This document shows, in pieces, positions 1-8,034 of a DNA stretch of 64,000 nucleotides. The notes under the pieces are model-generated. The model had not been told where the DNA came from and ran no database searches. It saw nothing but the letters and a program-made list of their open reading frames with translations. Position numbers and translations under genes: made by a program. Within the stretch, counting starts at the first letter, position 1. Each line of letters begins with the position of its first letter. Source of the stretch: Trinickia dabaoshanensis. Lineage in GTDB: Bacteria; Pseudomonadota; Gammaproteobacteria; Burkholderiales; Burkholderiaceae. The stretch spans positions 62,001 through 126,000 of the forward strand of contig NZ_PNYA01000005.1 of NCBI RefSeq assembly GCF_002879885.1, in the 5' to 3' direction.

Positions 1-514
1 CCGGCCCCGCAAGCAGGCGATAGAGTATTTCCTGCTCGGCAAGCGGCCCGAGCACGGGCAGCGCAGCAGGATCGTCGAGCAAACGCAGCAGGCGTAGCGC
101 CGCGTCGAGCAACCCTGAGCCGGCATCGGACACGGTCTTGCCCGTAGGCTGGAACGGTGTCCCAGGAGGCACCGGCACGCGCAACGCCAACTCCGCCAGC
201 ATGACCGGATCGAAATCGAGAAATAGGCAGAGATAGGGGCTCGCAGGCGTCGCCTCGATCACCCGTCCCGTCGCCGGCAGATCGTAAGTCACGATCCCAT
301 AGCGGCCCGGTGTGTATCTGAACACATGCTCGCCGAGCGCGACCTCCTTTTTCCCCTGCGCGACAAGGCACAGTTGTGGCCGATAAACATGCGGCATCGG
401 CACGGTCACCGTGGAGGATCGAGCAAGCGTCAACCTTTCCATGCCGGTGGCGTGAAAGCCATCCTTGGAGATGTGGCGGGCGATTATCGAGGCGATTTCG
501 GTCAGTGTTTCCAT
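1..514 (-). CDS. AraC-family transcriptional regulator, N-terminal part (truncated by window edge)
   Basis: Reading the minus strand from an ATG at 514 gives an open frame that runs off the left edge, about 171 codons. The translation begins METLTEIAS and contains RPQLCLVAQGKKEV and LCLFLDFDPVMLAELAL, typical of the AraC_N ligand-sensing cupin-like domain of AraC/XylS regulators. The DNA-binding HTH domain would lie beyond the window. The gene is divergent from the aldo/keto reductase at 684, with a 169-bp shared intergenic region, so it probably regulates that gene; this is an inference from arrangement only. Nothing else recognisable lies in the intergenic region apart from the ribosome binding site of the reductase. 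Confidence 0.8.
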   Translation of the reverse strand, partial: METLTEIASIIARHISKDGFHATGMERLTLARSSTVTVPMPHVYRPQLCLVAQGKKEVALGEHVFRYTPGRYGIVTYDLPATGRVIEATPASPYLCLFLDFDPVMLAELALRVPVPPGTPFQPTGKTVSDAGSGLLDAALRLLRLLDDPAALPVLGPLAEQEILYRLLAGP

Positions 515-683
515 GAGACGACTATGGCACGTACGCGTAAGCGCGGCAACGCGAAGCAAAGCCTTGGAGGATTGGGCATTAATCGCGGCGCATCAGGCTA
601 ACGGTTCGGCTTCACCGCGCATCATGATCGCAGCATCGCCCGGGTCACCGCAAACCCGGCAGCAAACCACGTAAGGAGCGTAC

Positions 684-1637
684 ATGACGATCGACAATCC
701 GAAGACCCCCACGGTCGCATTGGGGACCTGGGCTTGGGGCGACAGCGGTAAGGCGGGCGATGGCTACTTCGGAAGCGCCTTGACTCGGGTTGGCCTGGAA
801 GAAGTTGTGGAAAGGGCGCATGCGGCGGGCTTCACCCTCTGGGACACCGCTATGGTGTACGGCATGGGCCGGTCAGAAACAGTCCTCGGAGACGTGCTGA
901 AGCGCTACCCCCGCGGCGACTACCAGCTTTCGACGAAATTTACCCCGCAAGCCGCGGGGAGTGGAGCTGATCCGGTGGCGGACATGCTGGAGCAAAGTCT
1001 CGCGCGCCTCGGCACCGGCTACGTCGACCTTTACTGGATTCACAATCCCGCCGACGTGCAGCGGTGGACTCCACATCTGATTGCGCTGCTTGAGAGCGGA
1101 AAGGTCAAACACGTCGGCGTCTCGAACCACAATCTACGCGAAATCGAACTCGCCAACAGGATCCTCGGCGAAGCGGGCTTCCGCGTTGAAGCCGTCCAGA
1201 ACCACTACAGCCTCCTATACCGTAGTTCTGAAAACGCAGGAATCCTGGACTACTGCCGCGATCAGGGCATCCCGTTCTTCGCTTATATGGTGCTTGAACA
1301 AGGTGCCCTGACCGGGAAATACAGCCTAGAGAATCCACTGCCGGAAGGCAGCAACCGAGCGCAGACTTACAACGGCATGCTCTCCCGGCTAAAACCCTTG
1401 ACGGACAAGCTCGACGCGATCGGCCACAAGCACGGCGCACAAGCGGCAGATGTCGCGATAGCTTGGGCCATCGCTAAAGGCGCGACGCCGATCGTCGGCG
1501 TCACCCAGCCTCGCCATATCGATGGCTTGACCCGAGCCGGCACCATCATGCTTTCCCGCGACGACATGGCTGAATTGGAAGCGCTCGCTGACGGTGCCGA
1601 CGTGAACACGCGCGGCTGGTGGGAAAAAGAAATGTGA
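684..1637 (+). CDS. Aldo/keto reductase
   Basis: A 317-residue cytoplasmic NAD(P)H-dependent oxidoreductase of the aldo/keto reductase superfamily (TIM barrel). The catalytic tetrad is visible: Asp54 in LWDTAMVYG, Tyr59, Lys85 in STKF and His120 in YWIHNP. The C-terminal cofactor-binding segment IAWAIAKGATPIVGVTQ is also present. The start is fixed by the strong site AAGGAG ending 6 bases before the ATG. Length is normal for the family. Substrate cannot be told. It sits between two AraC-type regulator genes, one divergent and one directly downstream, suggesting an inducible carbonyl or sugar-aldehyde reductase. Confidence 0.9.
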   Translation: MTIDNPKTPTVALGTWAWGDSGKAGDGYFGSALTRVGLEEVVERAHAAGFTLWDTAMVYGMGRSETVLGDVLKRYPRGDYQLSTKFTPQAAGSGADPVADMLEQSLARLGTGYVDLYWIHNPADVQRWTPHLIALLESGKVKHVGVSNHNLREIELANRILGEAGFRVEAVQNHYSLLYRSSENAGILDYCRDQGIPFFAYMVLEQGALTGKYSLENPLPEGSNRAQTYNGMLSRLKPLTDKLDAIGHKHGAQAADVAIAWAIAKGATPIVGVTQPRHIDGLTRAGTIMLSRDDMAELEALADGADVNTRGWWEKEM

Positions 1638-1898
1638 GTGCCCGGCGATGACCCGCACCCGCTCAAGCTTCAGCTTGAGTCGACGCGAGCGCTGCTGCCG
1701 CGGCTTGCGCATCATGCGCCACGAGCGGACGATCCGGGCGCAGGAACAGCCAAAGCAGTGTTCCTGTATTTCGACTCAAGATCTACCCCTGTTGTTCAAC
1801 GCGTGACGTTGCGCGCGGGCGATGGCCGCTTCTATACTGGCATCAGCGACGCCGAATCGGCGCTCGTGGGTCTAGCCGCCGAACACGTACGCCGAGCA

Positions 1899-2723
1899 AT
1901 GATGGATACCGCCGCAATACCGAGCACGCATCCCCCACGCACTGAGCCAGGTAAGCGGCTCACGAGCCACTCGTGGAGCCTCGAGTTGTTACCTCGGCAT
2001 GCCTACGAAGTAGCCTATACGCCGGGAGAGGCGGTCATCGGCTTTGCTTTCGAAAGCCAGTCGGGTGCGCATGCGTTTTCAAGCGATCGCGTCACGCCGT
2101 TTTTCTCCAAACCGAACAGTCTGGCCTATGTTCCGTCGGGATGCGCCGTGTTCTCGTCGTCCCGGGAAGGCGGCGAATACCTGCGCGTGACGACAACCGG
2201 CAAACATCTCGCGGAGATGTTACCTCAGCGGCAGTTCAACGACTTTATCGATCCCATTGCGATCGGTGCGGCGCAGATCATCCGTACTCAGTTGCTGATC
2301 GGCGAGCCCGCGAGGTTGATGTTGGACGAACACGTCATCGCCCTATGCGAGCGGGTTGAACACGTCCTGACTGGTCGAGCGGTCGAACCGAAGGTAGGCC
2401 GCTCGATGACATCCGCGCGACTGCGGCGAATCGATGAAATCATCGAGTCGTCCATCGATGAAGAGATCACGATCGAATTGCTGGCCAATGCGGTGGGTTT
2501 GTCCGAGGCATTTTTTATTCGCTCGTTCAAGGCAGCGACGGGAAAGAGTCCCCACAGCTATTTGATCGATCGGAGGCTGGCCAAGGCACGGACGTTACTG
2601 GAAACGTCTAAGTTCGACTTGCGAGAGATCGCGCTCGCCGTTGGGTTCTCGTCGCACGCACATATGACGGCCGCGTTTCGCGCTCGGCTAGGGGTAACGC
2701 CGAGCCGGTTACGGCAGCGCTAA
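1899..2723 (+). CDS. AraC-family transcriptional regulator
   Basis: The C-terminal 100 residues carry the two helix-turn-helix motifs of the AraC family (ITIELLANAVGLSEAFFIRSF and LREIALAVGFSSHAHMTAAF), followed by the family ending RARLGVTPSRLR. The N-terminal part is a sensor region without a named domain. The frame stays open upstream to a GTG at 1638 that overlaps the stop of the reductase gene. That longer form (361 residues) adds about 87 residues of low-similarity sequence, whereas the ATG-ATG pair at 1899/1902 gives 274 residues, usual for this subgroup. Neither start has a good ribosome binding site, so the start is uncertain. It is probably co-transcribed with the aldo/keto reductase. 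Confidence 0.85.
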   Translation: MMDTAAIPSTHPPRTEPGKRLTSHSWSLELLPRHAYEVAYTPGEAVIGFAFESQSGAHAFSSDRVTPFFSKPNSLAYVPSGCAVFSSSREGGEYLRVTTTGKHLAEMLPQRQFNDFIDPIAIGAAQIIRTQLLIGEPARLMLDEHVIALCERVEHVLTGRAVEPKVGRSMTSARLRRIDEIIESSIDEEITIELLANAVGLSEAFFIRSFKAATGKSPHSYLIDRRLAKARTLLETSKFDLREIALAVGFSSHAHMTAAFRARLGVTPSRLRQR

Positions 2724-2727
2724 CCGA

Positions 2728-3498
2728 TCAACGCTGAAACACCGCTGGATTCGGGCTCGAGCCAATGAATTCGCACGACAGGCGTTCCTTGCCACGCCCA
2801 AGGCTCTTTCTATGCACTCGTATCTGGCCGACCGGTGCGGTCGAAGCGATATGTGTGCCGCCGCAGGCAATGACGCGGCCTTCGCACTCCCAGTACCGAG
2901 CGTCCATGTAATCCGGGTGCGGATACACTTTGACTTCGCTGCCACGGGCGACATAGGCGTTGGCGATCCGTGCGATCTCTTCTACTTCGTCCAAAGCAAA
3001 GCGATTTTCCACAGCGAAGTCGAACCGTGCGGCGTTGACTTTGATGTGACACCCGATCGTGCCGGCAACGGCATCGGGACGAATATCTGCGACCGCGAGG
3101 TAGAGCAGATGCGAGCCCGTGTGGCTCAGCGATAACTGCGCGCGCCTCAGTCGATCGATCCGTACGCTAACTTCGGCTCCGATGTTCACGTCGCGTAGCA
3201 ATGCCAGGTCGTCCTCGTGTATCACGTGCTCGATAATGCCGTCGACTTGGATGTCGGGAAATGCCGGTATGTGGATCGGGTTCCCGTACATTTTTCTGAC
3301 GTCGACGAAGCGGATCTCCCGGCCGTCGTCGAGAACGATCACCCCATGATCGGCTTCTTGTCCGCCGCCTTCCGGGTAAGCAACCGTTGCATCGAGCTCG
3401 ACGTTATTAGCGTTGATCCTTGTAACTTTCGCCGCGCACTCGCTCGCATCGGGGTTCTCGTAATACAACTTACGCGTTTTTCGACTGAGTGAAAACAT
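2728..3498 (-). CDS. AlaX-like alanyl-tRNA editing / threonyl-alanyl synthetase SAD-domain hydrolase
   Basis: A 256-residue protein similar to free-standing AlaX editing proteins, which hydrolyse mischarged tRNA(Ala). The expected zinc ligands are present: HTGSH (His126, His130) and CGGTH (Cys212, His216), preceded by the beta-barrel-type N-terminal region with YPEGGGQEADHG. The start is taken at the ATG at 3498 because the protein then begins MFSLSRKTRKLYYENP, as homologues do; the open frame extends to 3573 with unconvincing sequence. It converges with the AraC gene (5-bp gap at 2723/2728). A short decayed copy of the same kind of gene appears at about 20112-20190. Confidence 0.85.
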   Translation of the reverse strand: MFSLSRKTRKLYYENPDASECAAKVTRINANNVELDATVAYPEGGGQEADHGVIVLDDGREIRFVDVRKMYGNPIHIPAFPDIQVDGIIEHVIHEDDLALLRDVNIGAEVSVRIDRLRRAQLSLSHTGSHLLYLAVADIRPDAVAGTIGCHIKVNAARFDFAVENRFALDEVEEIARIANAYVARGSEVKVYPHPDYMDARYWECEGRVIACGGTHIASTAPVGQIRVHRKSLGRGKERLSCEFIGSSPNPAVFQR

Positions 3499-3538
3499 AA
3501 GGTTGAATGTGCAGAAGCAGAGAATCGATTTGCGGTAA

Positions 3539-3559
3539 ATGGCAGGCATCGCCTGCCAT
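3539..3559. repeat. Perfect inverted repeat upstream of the AlaX-like gene
   Basis: ATGGCAGGC and GCCTGCCAT form 9-bp perfect arms around a 3-base centre (ATC), 41 bp upstream of the proposed AlaX start. It could be an operator or a 5' leader hairpin. The remainder of the 301-bp gap from 3499 to 3799 shows no gene, only the ribosome binding site of the lipoprotein gene at its right end. Confidence 0.5.
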
Positions 3560-3799
3560 GCGGTGCGCCTCATCCAAGAGGATAAATGGATGCGGAAAAG
3601 CCGCTATCGAAAAACTGCCCTAATAAGGACGAGGCTCAGGAAAGCTTAAGCAGCGCGCGCGAAGATGGACCACACAGCGTCGTACGGGACGCTTACAGCA
3701 CGCTGTAGCGGCCATGGATGAAGGCCCGCGATTTGCTGTAATCCGAGTGGCCCCAAACGACGCGTTCTCGGGGAGCAACACTACGAACAGGAGTTCGCC

Positions 3800-4009
3800 A
3801 TGAGATCGTCCAGCTTATCTTCCACGTCTGAACGAATACTAAGGGGCATCGCCGCCCTGCTCGCCCTTGGCCTGTTCGCAGGCTGTACCTCCACGACCGG
3901 CGTTCCGCCCAGCGCTTCGGGCTCCGCGCAAGCCGTCTATGATGCGAACGGCCATTACGGCGGCTGGGGCACGGGTTTCGGCAACGACGGCTCGCGCGGC
4001 CGAGGCTGA
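3800..4009 (+). CDS. Small predicted lipoprotein
   Basis: A 69-residue protein with a type II signal peptide: a hydrophobic stretch IAALLALGLFAGC ending in the lipobox LFAGC (lipid-modified Cys at about residue 29), followed by a short Gly/Ser-rich mature part (GGWGTGFGNDG) of about 40 residues. A ribosome binding site (CAGGAG) lies 7 bases before the ATG. No domain recognised. It is likely anchored in the inner or outer membrane; function unknown. It is not obviously linked to its neighbours. Confidence 0.65.
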   Translation: MRSSSLSSTSERILRGIAALLALGLFAGCTSTTGVPPSASGSAQAVYDANGHYGGWGTGFGNDGSRGRG

Positions 4010-4090
4010 ACATTTCGGACCGTGGCTCGAGCGAACGGGTGTCATGACGCTACGACGGCGACATGCCGGTTGGGGCCACCGTGCTCGAGC

Positions 4091-4210
4091 CTAAACGACG
4101 ACAAGGCCTTTCGAAGGCCAGGCTCCGAAGAGTCCAGATAGACCGATCGCAATCATCAGCGCGATGCAGGCAATAAACGAAACATACAGATCGGATTTGA
4201 TCGTTCTCAT
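4091..4210 (-). CDS. Candidate small single-pass membrane protein (39 aa)
   Basis: Minus-strand ORF from ATG at 4210 to TAG at 4091. The translation begins MRTIKSDLYV, continues with a hydrophobic stretch of about 20 residues (FIACIALMIAIGLSGLFG), and ends WPSKGLVVV. The positive residues before the helix fit an N-in single-pass membrane protein. An AGAG sequence about 9 bases upstream could be a weak ribosome binding site. The ORF is convergent with the lipoprotein gene and divergent from the porin gene. No homologue recognised; coding status is uncertain. Confidence 0.4.
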   Translation of the reverse strand: MRTIKSDLYVSFIACIALMIAIGLSGLFGAWPSKGLVVV

Positions 4211-4278
4211 AAAAGCGCTCTTGGTCTCCAATTCGTCGCTCAATCGTTTTGACGCATTGTATTCAGCTCATTCAAACG

Positions 4279-4303
4279 AAAGCTGTCAGTGGCAGACAGC
4301 TTT
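4279..4303. promoter_or_regulatory. Inverted repeat upstream of porin gene (possible operator)
   Basis: AAAGCTGTC and GACAGCTTT form perfect 9-bp arms with a 7-bp spacer. The half-site GACAGC is the same hexamer that is directly repeated in the 34-bp element at 4354-4387 and in its copy at 9309-9342. This suggests all three are sites for one regulator. Confidence 0.45.
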
Positions 4304-4353
4304 GTAACAACAGCGACGGCCGGGGGTAATTACCGACGGAAATCGACGTTTCC

Positions 4354-4387
4354 TGACAGCCGGTAGACAGCTTGCGCTCCCTACCAT
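4354..4387 (+). promoter_or_regulatory. GACAGC direct-repeat box upstream of porin (copy 1)
   Basis: Two GACAGC hexamers start at 4355 and 4366, an 11-bp period, inside a 34-bp segment that ends CTACCAT. The segment matches 31 of 34 bases with 9309-9342 upstream of the chemoreceptor gene. Direct repeats spaced one helical turn are the usual binding architecture of OmpR/PhoB-family response regulators, and one is encoded at 11181. The distance to the porin start codon is about 70 bp. Binding is inferred. Confidence 0.5.
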
Positions 4388-4393
4388 TCGGTC

Positions 4394-4424
4394 ACTGCTC
4401 GCCGGCAACGACTCCGCGAGCAGT
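4394..4424 (+). other. Leader hairpin before the porin gene
   Basis: ACTGCTCGC and GCGAGCAGT form perfect 9-bp arms with a 13-base loop, located 34 bp before the porin start codon at 4458. If transcribed it would be a stable 5' untranslated hairpin, possibly affecting mRNA stability. Confidence 0.4.
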
Positions 4425-4457
4425 ACTCGCGAAAACAATCACATGCAGGAGACATTG

Positions 4458-5957
4458 ATGAAAAGGTGGGCGAATTCGATCGACCAACGGCAGCGGTGGA
4501 CTAGGAAGCCAACATCGATAGCAGCGCAATTGATGTGCTTTGCCCTCGCAGGACTGACTGTCGCACCGGCCGCGCACGCGGATCAACTGAGTCAGCTCGA
4601 AGCTGAAATTCACGACCTGTCGGCGCAAATTGCGCAACTGAAGGCCACACAGGCACAACAAGCGGCCACCCAAGCGAATCAAGCAAAGCAATTGGCGCAG
4701 CCCGTTGCCGTTGCGCAAGCGCCCGGGGTCGAACTCACTCCCATGAAGGCGGAGCAGTTGAGTGCGTCTGCCGAATACGTGCGGCGCGGAACGATGCCGC
4801 ATTCGTTCATCGTTCCCGGCACCAACACGTCGCTCAGCATCGGCGGCTTCATCAACTTCCAAGGGATCTACGACCCGACCGAAAACCTCGGTCCGAAATT
4901 CGCAATCGGCAATTTGGATCCCAAAGGCAGCAACGCGCGCGCGCAATCGGAACACACGTTTCACTTCCAGGACAAAGTATCGCGCCTGGTCGTCGGCACC
5001 AGCACGCCTAGCCCCTACGGCAACATCACGACGAATTTCGGCCTGGACTTCTACGGCTTCACGTCGGGCGGCGACAACAATCAAGCGCTCCAGAACAATA
5101 GCTGGGGTGCGCGTATCGTGACCGCCTACGGAACGATCGGACCGTTCCTCGTCGGTATGGCCAATTCGAACTTCATCGACGATCCGGACTCGCTGGAATC
5201 GTTCGACAATGCCGGCCCCGCCGGCCTACCCGCCGCCCGCACGCCGCAGATCCGATACACGATGCATCTCGGTAAGGGCGGTGCGTTGTCTTTCGCGCTG
5301 GAAAACCCGCAAACGGGCTATCAAGACACGCGTGACAACATCGAGGCCAACACCAAAACGAATCCGCTTCCCGATCTTTCGGTGAAGTACGAACGCGAAG
5401 GCGACTGGGGCCACTTCCAAGTCTCGGGACTGGCCCGCGAGCTCGGCTTCACGGATCAGAACGGCGCGCGTAAAACGAAGTTCGGGGCAGCGGCGCTGAT
5501 GGGCGTCACGTTCAATCTGCCTCACAGCAAAGACAACTTCGGCGGCCAGCTTTGGTACGGCGCGGTGGGCCGCTACCTGCCGGACGATTTCGGCGCGAAC
5601 GTCGCATCCGTGCTTGCCATCAACAACGGGACGACCGCTGCCCCCACCGGCGCGACAGACGTCGAGGTTCAGCCGGACGCAGGCGCGGAGCTGTTCTTCC
5701 AGCACTGGTGGACGCCCAAGCTGCGCTCGAATCTGGGGCTCGGCTACAACCACCAGCGCCTCGCGTCGTTCCTGCCGGCCGACCCAACGAACGCCGTCAC
5801 GACGAAGACCGCGCATATCAACCTGATCTACCGCCCGGTTCCGACCGTCGACGTCGGCCTTGAAGCGATGTACGGCCAAAAGACGTTCCAGTCCGGGACG
5901 GGCCTCGGAACTCAATCGGCCTGGCGCATGGAAGCAGGCGGTATTTGGCACTTCTAA
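4458..5957 (+). CDS. DcaP-like outer-membrane porin
   Basis: A 499-residue precursor of a trimeric DcaP-type porin. It has a long signal peptide ending near PAAHADQ, then a coiled-coil segment rich in Gln/Ala/Leu (DQLSQLEAEIHDLSAQIAQL), then a beta-barrel with alternating hydrophobic/polar strands beginning SLSIGGFINFQGIYD and a C-terminal aromatic residue (IWHF) as required for outer-membrane assembly. The start is placed at 4458 because an AGGAG sequence precedes it at the right distance; the upstream ATG at 4443 is part of that leader. DcaP channels typically pass organic anions. The downstream ABC importer suggests they handle the same solute. Confidence 0.85.
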   Translation: MKRWANSIDQRQRWTRKPTSIAAQLMCFALAGLTVAPAAHADQLSQLEAEIHDLSAQIAQLKATQAQQAATQANQAKQLAQPVAVAQAPGVELTPMKAEQLSASAEYVRRGTMPHSFIVPGTNTSLSIGGFINFQGIYDPTENLGPKFAIGNLDPKGSNARAQSEHTFHFQDKVSRLVVGTSTPSPYGNITTNFGLDFYGFTSGGDNNQALQNNSWGARIVTAYGTIGPFLVGMANSNFIDDPDSLESFDNAGPAGLPAARTPQIRYTMHLGKGGALSFALENPQTGYQDTRDNIEANTKTNPLPDLSVKYEREGDWGHFQVSGLARELGFTDQNGARKTKFGAAALMGVTFNLPHSKDNFGGQLWYGAVGRYLPDDFGANVASVLAINNGTTAAPTGATDVEVQPDAGAELFFQHWWTPKLRSNLGLGYNHQRLASFLPADPTNAVTTKTAHINLIYRPVPTVDVGLEAMYGQKTFQSGTGLGTQSAWRMEAGGIWHF

Positions 5958-5978
5958 AACCCGTTGCCTCAGCTTTGG

Positions 5979-6009
5979 CGGCATACGAAAAACCCGGTCT
6001 CGTATGCCG
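5979..6009 (+). terminator. Stem-loop after porin gene
   Basis: CGGCATACGA and TCGTATGCCG form a perfect 10-bp stem with an 11-base loop, 22 bp downstream of the porin stop. No T-run follows, so it may be a weak terminator or an mRNA 3'-end stabiliser separating porin from ABC genes. Confidence 0.5.
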
Positions 6010-6226
6010 TCATTTAAAGGAGAACACACCCGTCAACCAGACCTAAGACTCGAGCACTGACCCATCTACCAAGAAGTCATCGCCGCTTTTTCCGATTCCC
6101 GTCTCGTTAGCAGGCGAACGCCCAGACAGGCGATCGGCCGGAAGCGCGAAACGGAAAAATCCGGCGGCGCAACATCCATGCAATCCACCCATCGATCGGC
6201 GATGGGCCCATGAAATAAGGTTTTTT

Positions 6227-7069
6227 ATGTCAGATACATCAACGCGGCGAGGAGGCGTTCAGTTCTCCGGGGTAACGAAGCGCTTTCCAACGCGCGACGG
6301 CTCCGAAAAGACTGCGCTGCGCGACGTCGACCTCGTCATCGAGCCCGGCATGTTCTGCGCGGTGGTAGGCCCCACCGGCTGCGGCAAGTCCACCACGCTC
6401 ACGCTCGCGGCGGGCCTTTATCGCCCGAGCGCCGGCGTCGTGCGCGTGTCGGGCGAGGTCGTCGACGGCATCACGAACGGGGCGGGCTTCGTCTTCCAAA
6501 ACGATGCATTGCTGCCTTGGAAGTCCATTCTGAAGAACGTCGCGCTCGGCCCCATCTTCCGCGGCGTGCCGAAAAAGCAAGCTACCGAGGAAGCGCGCGA
6601 ATGGCTGCGCACGGTCGGTCTCGCAGGTTTCGAAGACTATTTTCCCTACCAACTGTCGGGCGGCATGCGCAAGCGCGTGAGCCTCGCGGCTGCCCTCATC
6701 AACAAGCCGTCGATGCTGCTCATGGACGAGCCGTTCTCGGCGCTCGACGTGCAAACGCGCGCGATCATGTCGAACGAGTTGTTGCGCCTGTGGGAACGCA
6801 CCCGCCCGTCGGTGATCTTCGTCACGCACGACTTGGAAGAGGCCATCGCGCTGGCGGATCGCGTCGTCGTCATGACGGCGGGCCCCGCCACGGTCAAAGC
6901 GGTCTTCGATATCGATCTGCCGCGGCCTCGCGGTGAGGTGCAGGAAATTCGGTTCCACCCGCGTTTCCTCGATCTCTATCAACAAATTTGGGAGTCCTTG
7001 CGCGAGGAAGTAGAGCAAGCGTATTCGCGCACGACCTCCGTTTCGAATCTCAAGGGGAATGCGGCATGA
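6227..7069 (+). CDS. ABC transporter ATP-binding protein (nitrate/sulfonate/NMT1-type)
   Basis: A 280-residue cytoplasmic ATPase of the SsuB/TauB-like family. Walker A GPTGCGKST is at 48-56, the Q-loop at about 91 (FQND), signature LSGGM at 143-147, Walker B LLMDEP at 164-169, D-loop SALD, and H-loop His201. A ribosome binding site AAGG lies 6 bases before the ATG. Its stop overlaps the permease start by 4 bases (ATGA), so the two are translationally coupled. It energises import of the ligand carried by the binding protein at 8035. The substrate class (organic anion, possibly a carboxylate or sulfonate) is inferred only from family. Confidence 0.92.
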   Translation: MSDTSTRRGGVQFSGVTKRFPTRDGSEKTALRDVDLVIEPGMFCAVVGPTGCGKSTTLTLAAGLYRPSAGVVRVSGEVVDGITNGAGFVFQNDALLPWKSILKNVALGPIFRGVPKKQATEEAREWLRTVGLAGFEDYFPYQLSGGMRKRVSLAAALINKPSMLLMDEPFSALDVQTRAIMSNELLRLWERTRPSVIFVTHDLEEAIALADRVVVMTAGPATVKAVFDIDLPRPRGEVQEIRFHPRFLDLYQQIWESLREEVEQAYSRTTSVSNLKGNAA

Positions 7070-7950
7070 CCAGCATGAACTCCAGCGTGCAACTAAAGTC
7101 GGGCCCGACGGACCCGGCCGATGTCGCGGGTAACGCGCGGCGCAAGGCCCAGCGCCGCAAAACGTATGTCTTGATCGGACGCCTCGCCTTATTCTTGCTG
7201 ATCGTAGGCGGCTGGCAACTGCTCACCTCCTGGGGCGTCATCGATCCGTTCTTCTTCGGCTCGCCCACCGGGATCGTCGCCCGTCTCGCCGACTGGGCGC
7301 AGAAAGGCACGGCATACGGTTCGATCTGGCTGCAGATCTGGGTGACGCTCGAAGAGTCGCTGCTCGGCTTTGCCGTCGGCGTGGCGGGCGGCGTCTTCTT
7401 CGGCGTGCTCTTGGGAGAGATTCCTTATCTTGCCGACGTCGTCGGCCCGTACATCAAGGTCGTCAACGCGTTGCCCCGGATCGTGCTGGGTTCGGTGTTC
7501 GTCATGTGGCTGGGCCTCGGCATGCCGTCGAAGGTGGTGCTGGCCGCGGTGCTCGTGTTCTTCGTGGTGTTCTTCAACGCATTCCAAGGGGTGCGCAGCG
7601 TCGATCGCAATCTGATCGCCAATGTGCGCATTCTGGGCGCGTCGCGCTTCCAAGTGATCTGGCACGTCGTGTTTCCCTCGGCCATGACGTGGATCATCGC
7701 GAGCCTGCACGTGGCCCTCGGCTTCTCCATCATCGGCGCGATCGTCGGCGAATTCCTCGGGGCGCAGCAAGGCCTCGGTCTCGTGATCGCAACGGCGCAA
7801 AACACTTTCGACGCCAACGGGGTATTCGGCGCGATGCTGGTCATCGGCATCATCGCCCTCAGCGCGGAAGTGCTGATGGGCATGCTCGAAAAGAAGCTTC
7901 TGTCGTGGCAACCGCCGTCGGCGTCCGACGGCAACCGTCCCGGGATCTAA
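7066..7950 (+). CDS. ABC transporter permease (SsuC/TauC-like)
   Basis: A 294-residue inner-membrane permease of the binding-protein-dependent transport (BPD_transp_1) family with about six membrane segments, the first being LFLLIVGGWQLLTSWGV. The cytoplasmic coupling loop for the ATPase is recognisable around NVRILGASRFQVIWHVVFPS (EAA motif: A at third position of ILGAS, G replaced in part). The ATG at 7066 overlaps the ATPase stop. An intergenic hairpin (7991-8011) separates it from the binding-protein gene, with the three genes in the order ATPase, permease, binding protein. Confidence 0.92.
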   Translation: MTSMNSSVQLKSGPTDPADVAGNARRKAQRRKTYVLIGRLALFLLIVGGWQLLTSWGVIDPFFFGSPTGIVARLADWAQKGTAYGSIWLQIWVTLEESLLGFAVGVAGGVFFGVLLGEIPYLADVVGPYIKVVNALPRIVLGSVFVMWLGLGMPSKVVLAAVLVFFVVFFNAFQGVRSVDRNLIANVRILGASRFQVIWHVVFPSAMTWIIASLHVALGFSIIGAIVGEFLGAQQGLGLVIATAQNTFDANGVFGAMLVIGIIALSAEVLMGMLEKKLLSWQPPSASDGNRPGI

Positions 7951-7990
7951 CGATTGGGTATCCGGGAAATCAGTTAGGACTACTTCATAA

Positions 7991-8011
7991 GAGATCCCCC
8001 CGCGGGATCTC
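7991..8011 (+). other. Intercistronic hairpin between permease and binding-protein genes
   Basis: GAGATCCC and GGGATCTC form perfect 8-bp arms with a 5-base loop, 24 bp before the binding-protein start codon. Hairpins at this position commonly protect processed mRNA and raise binding-protein levels relative to the membrane components. That role is inferred here. Confidence 0.5.
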
Positions 8012-8034
8012 CAATAACCAAGGAGATGTGTGTC

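Noticed and set aside
1638-1898. N-terminal extension of the AraC regulator from the GTG at 1638
   Set aside because: The extra 87 residues do not resemble AraC sensor sequence; kept only as an alternative start.
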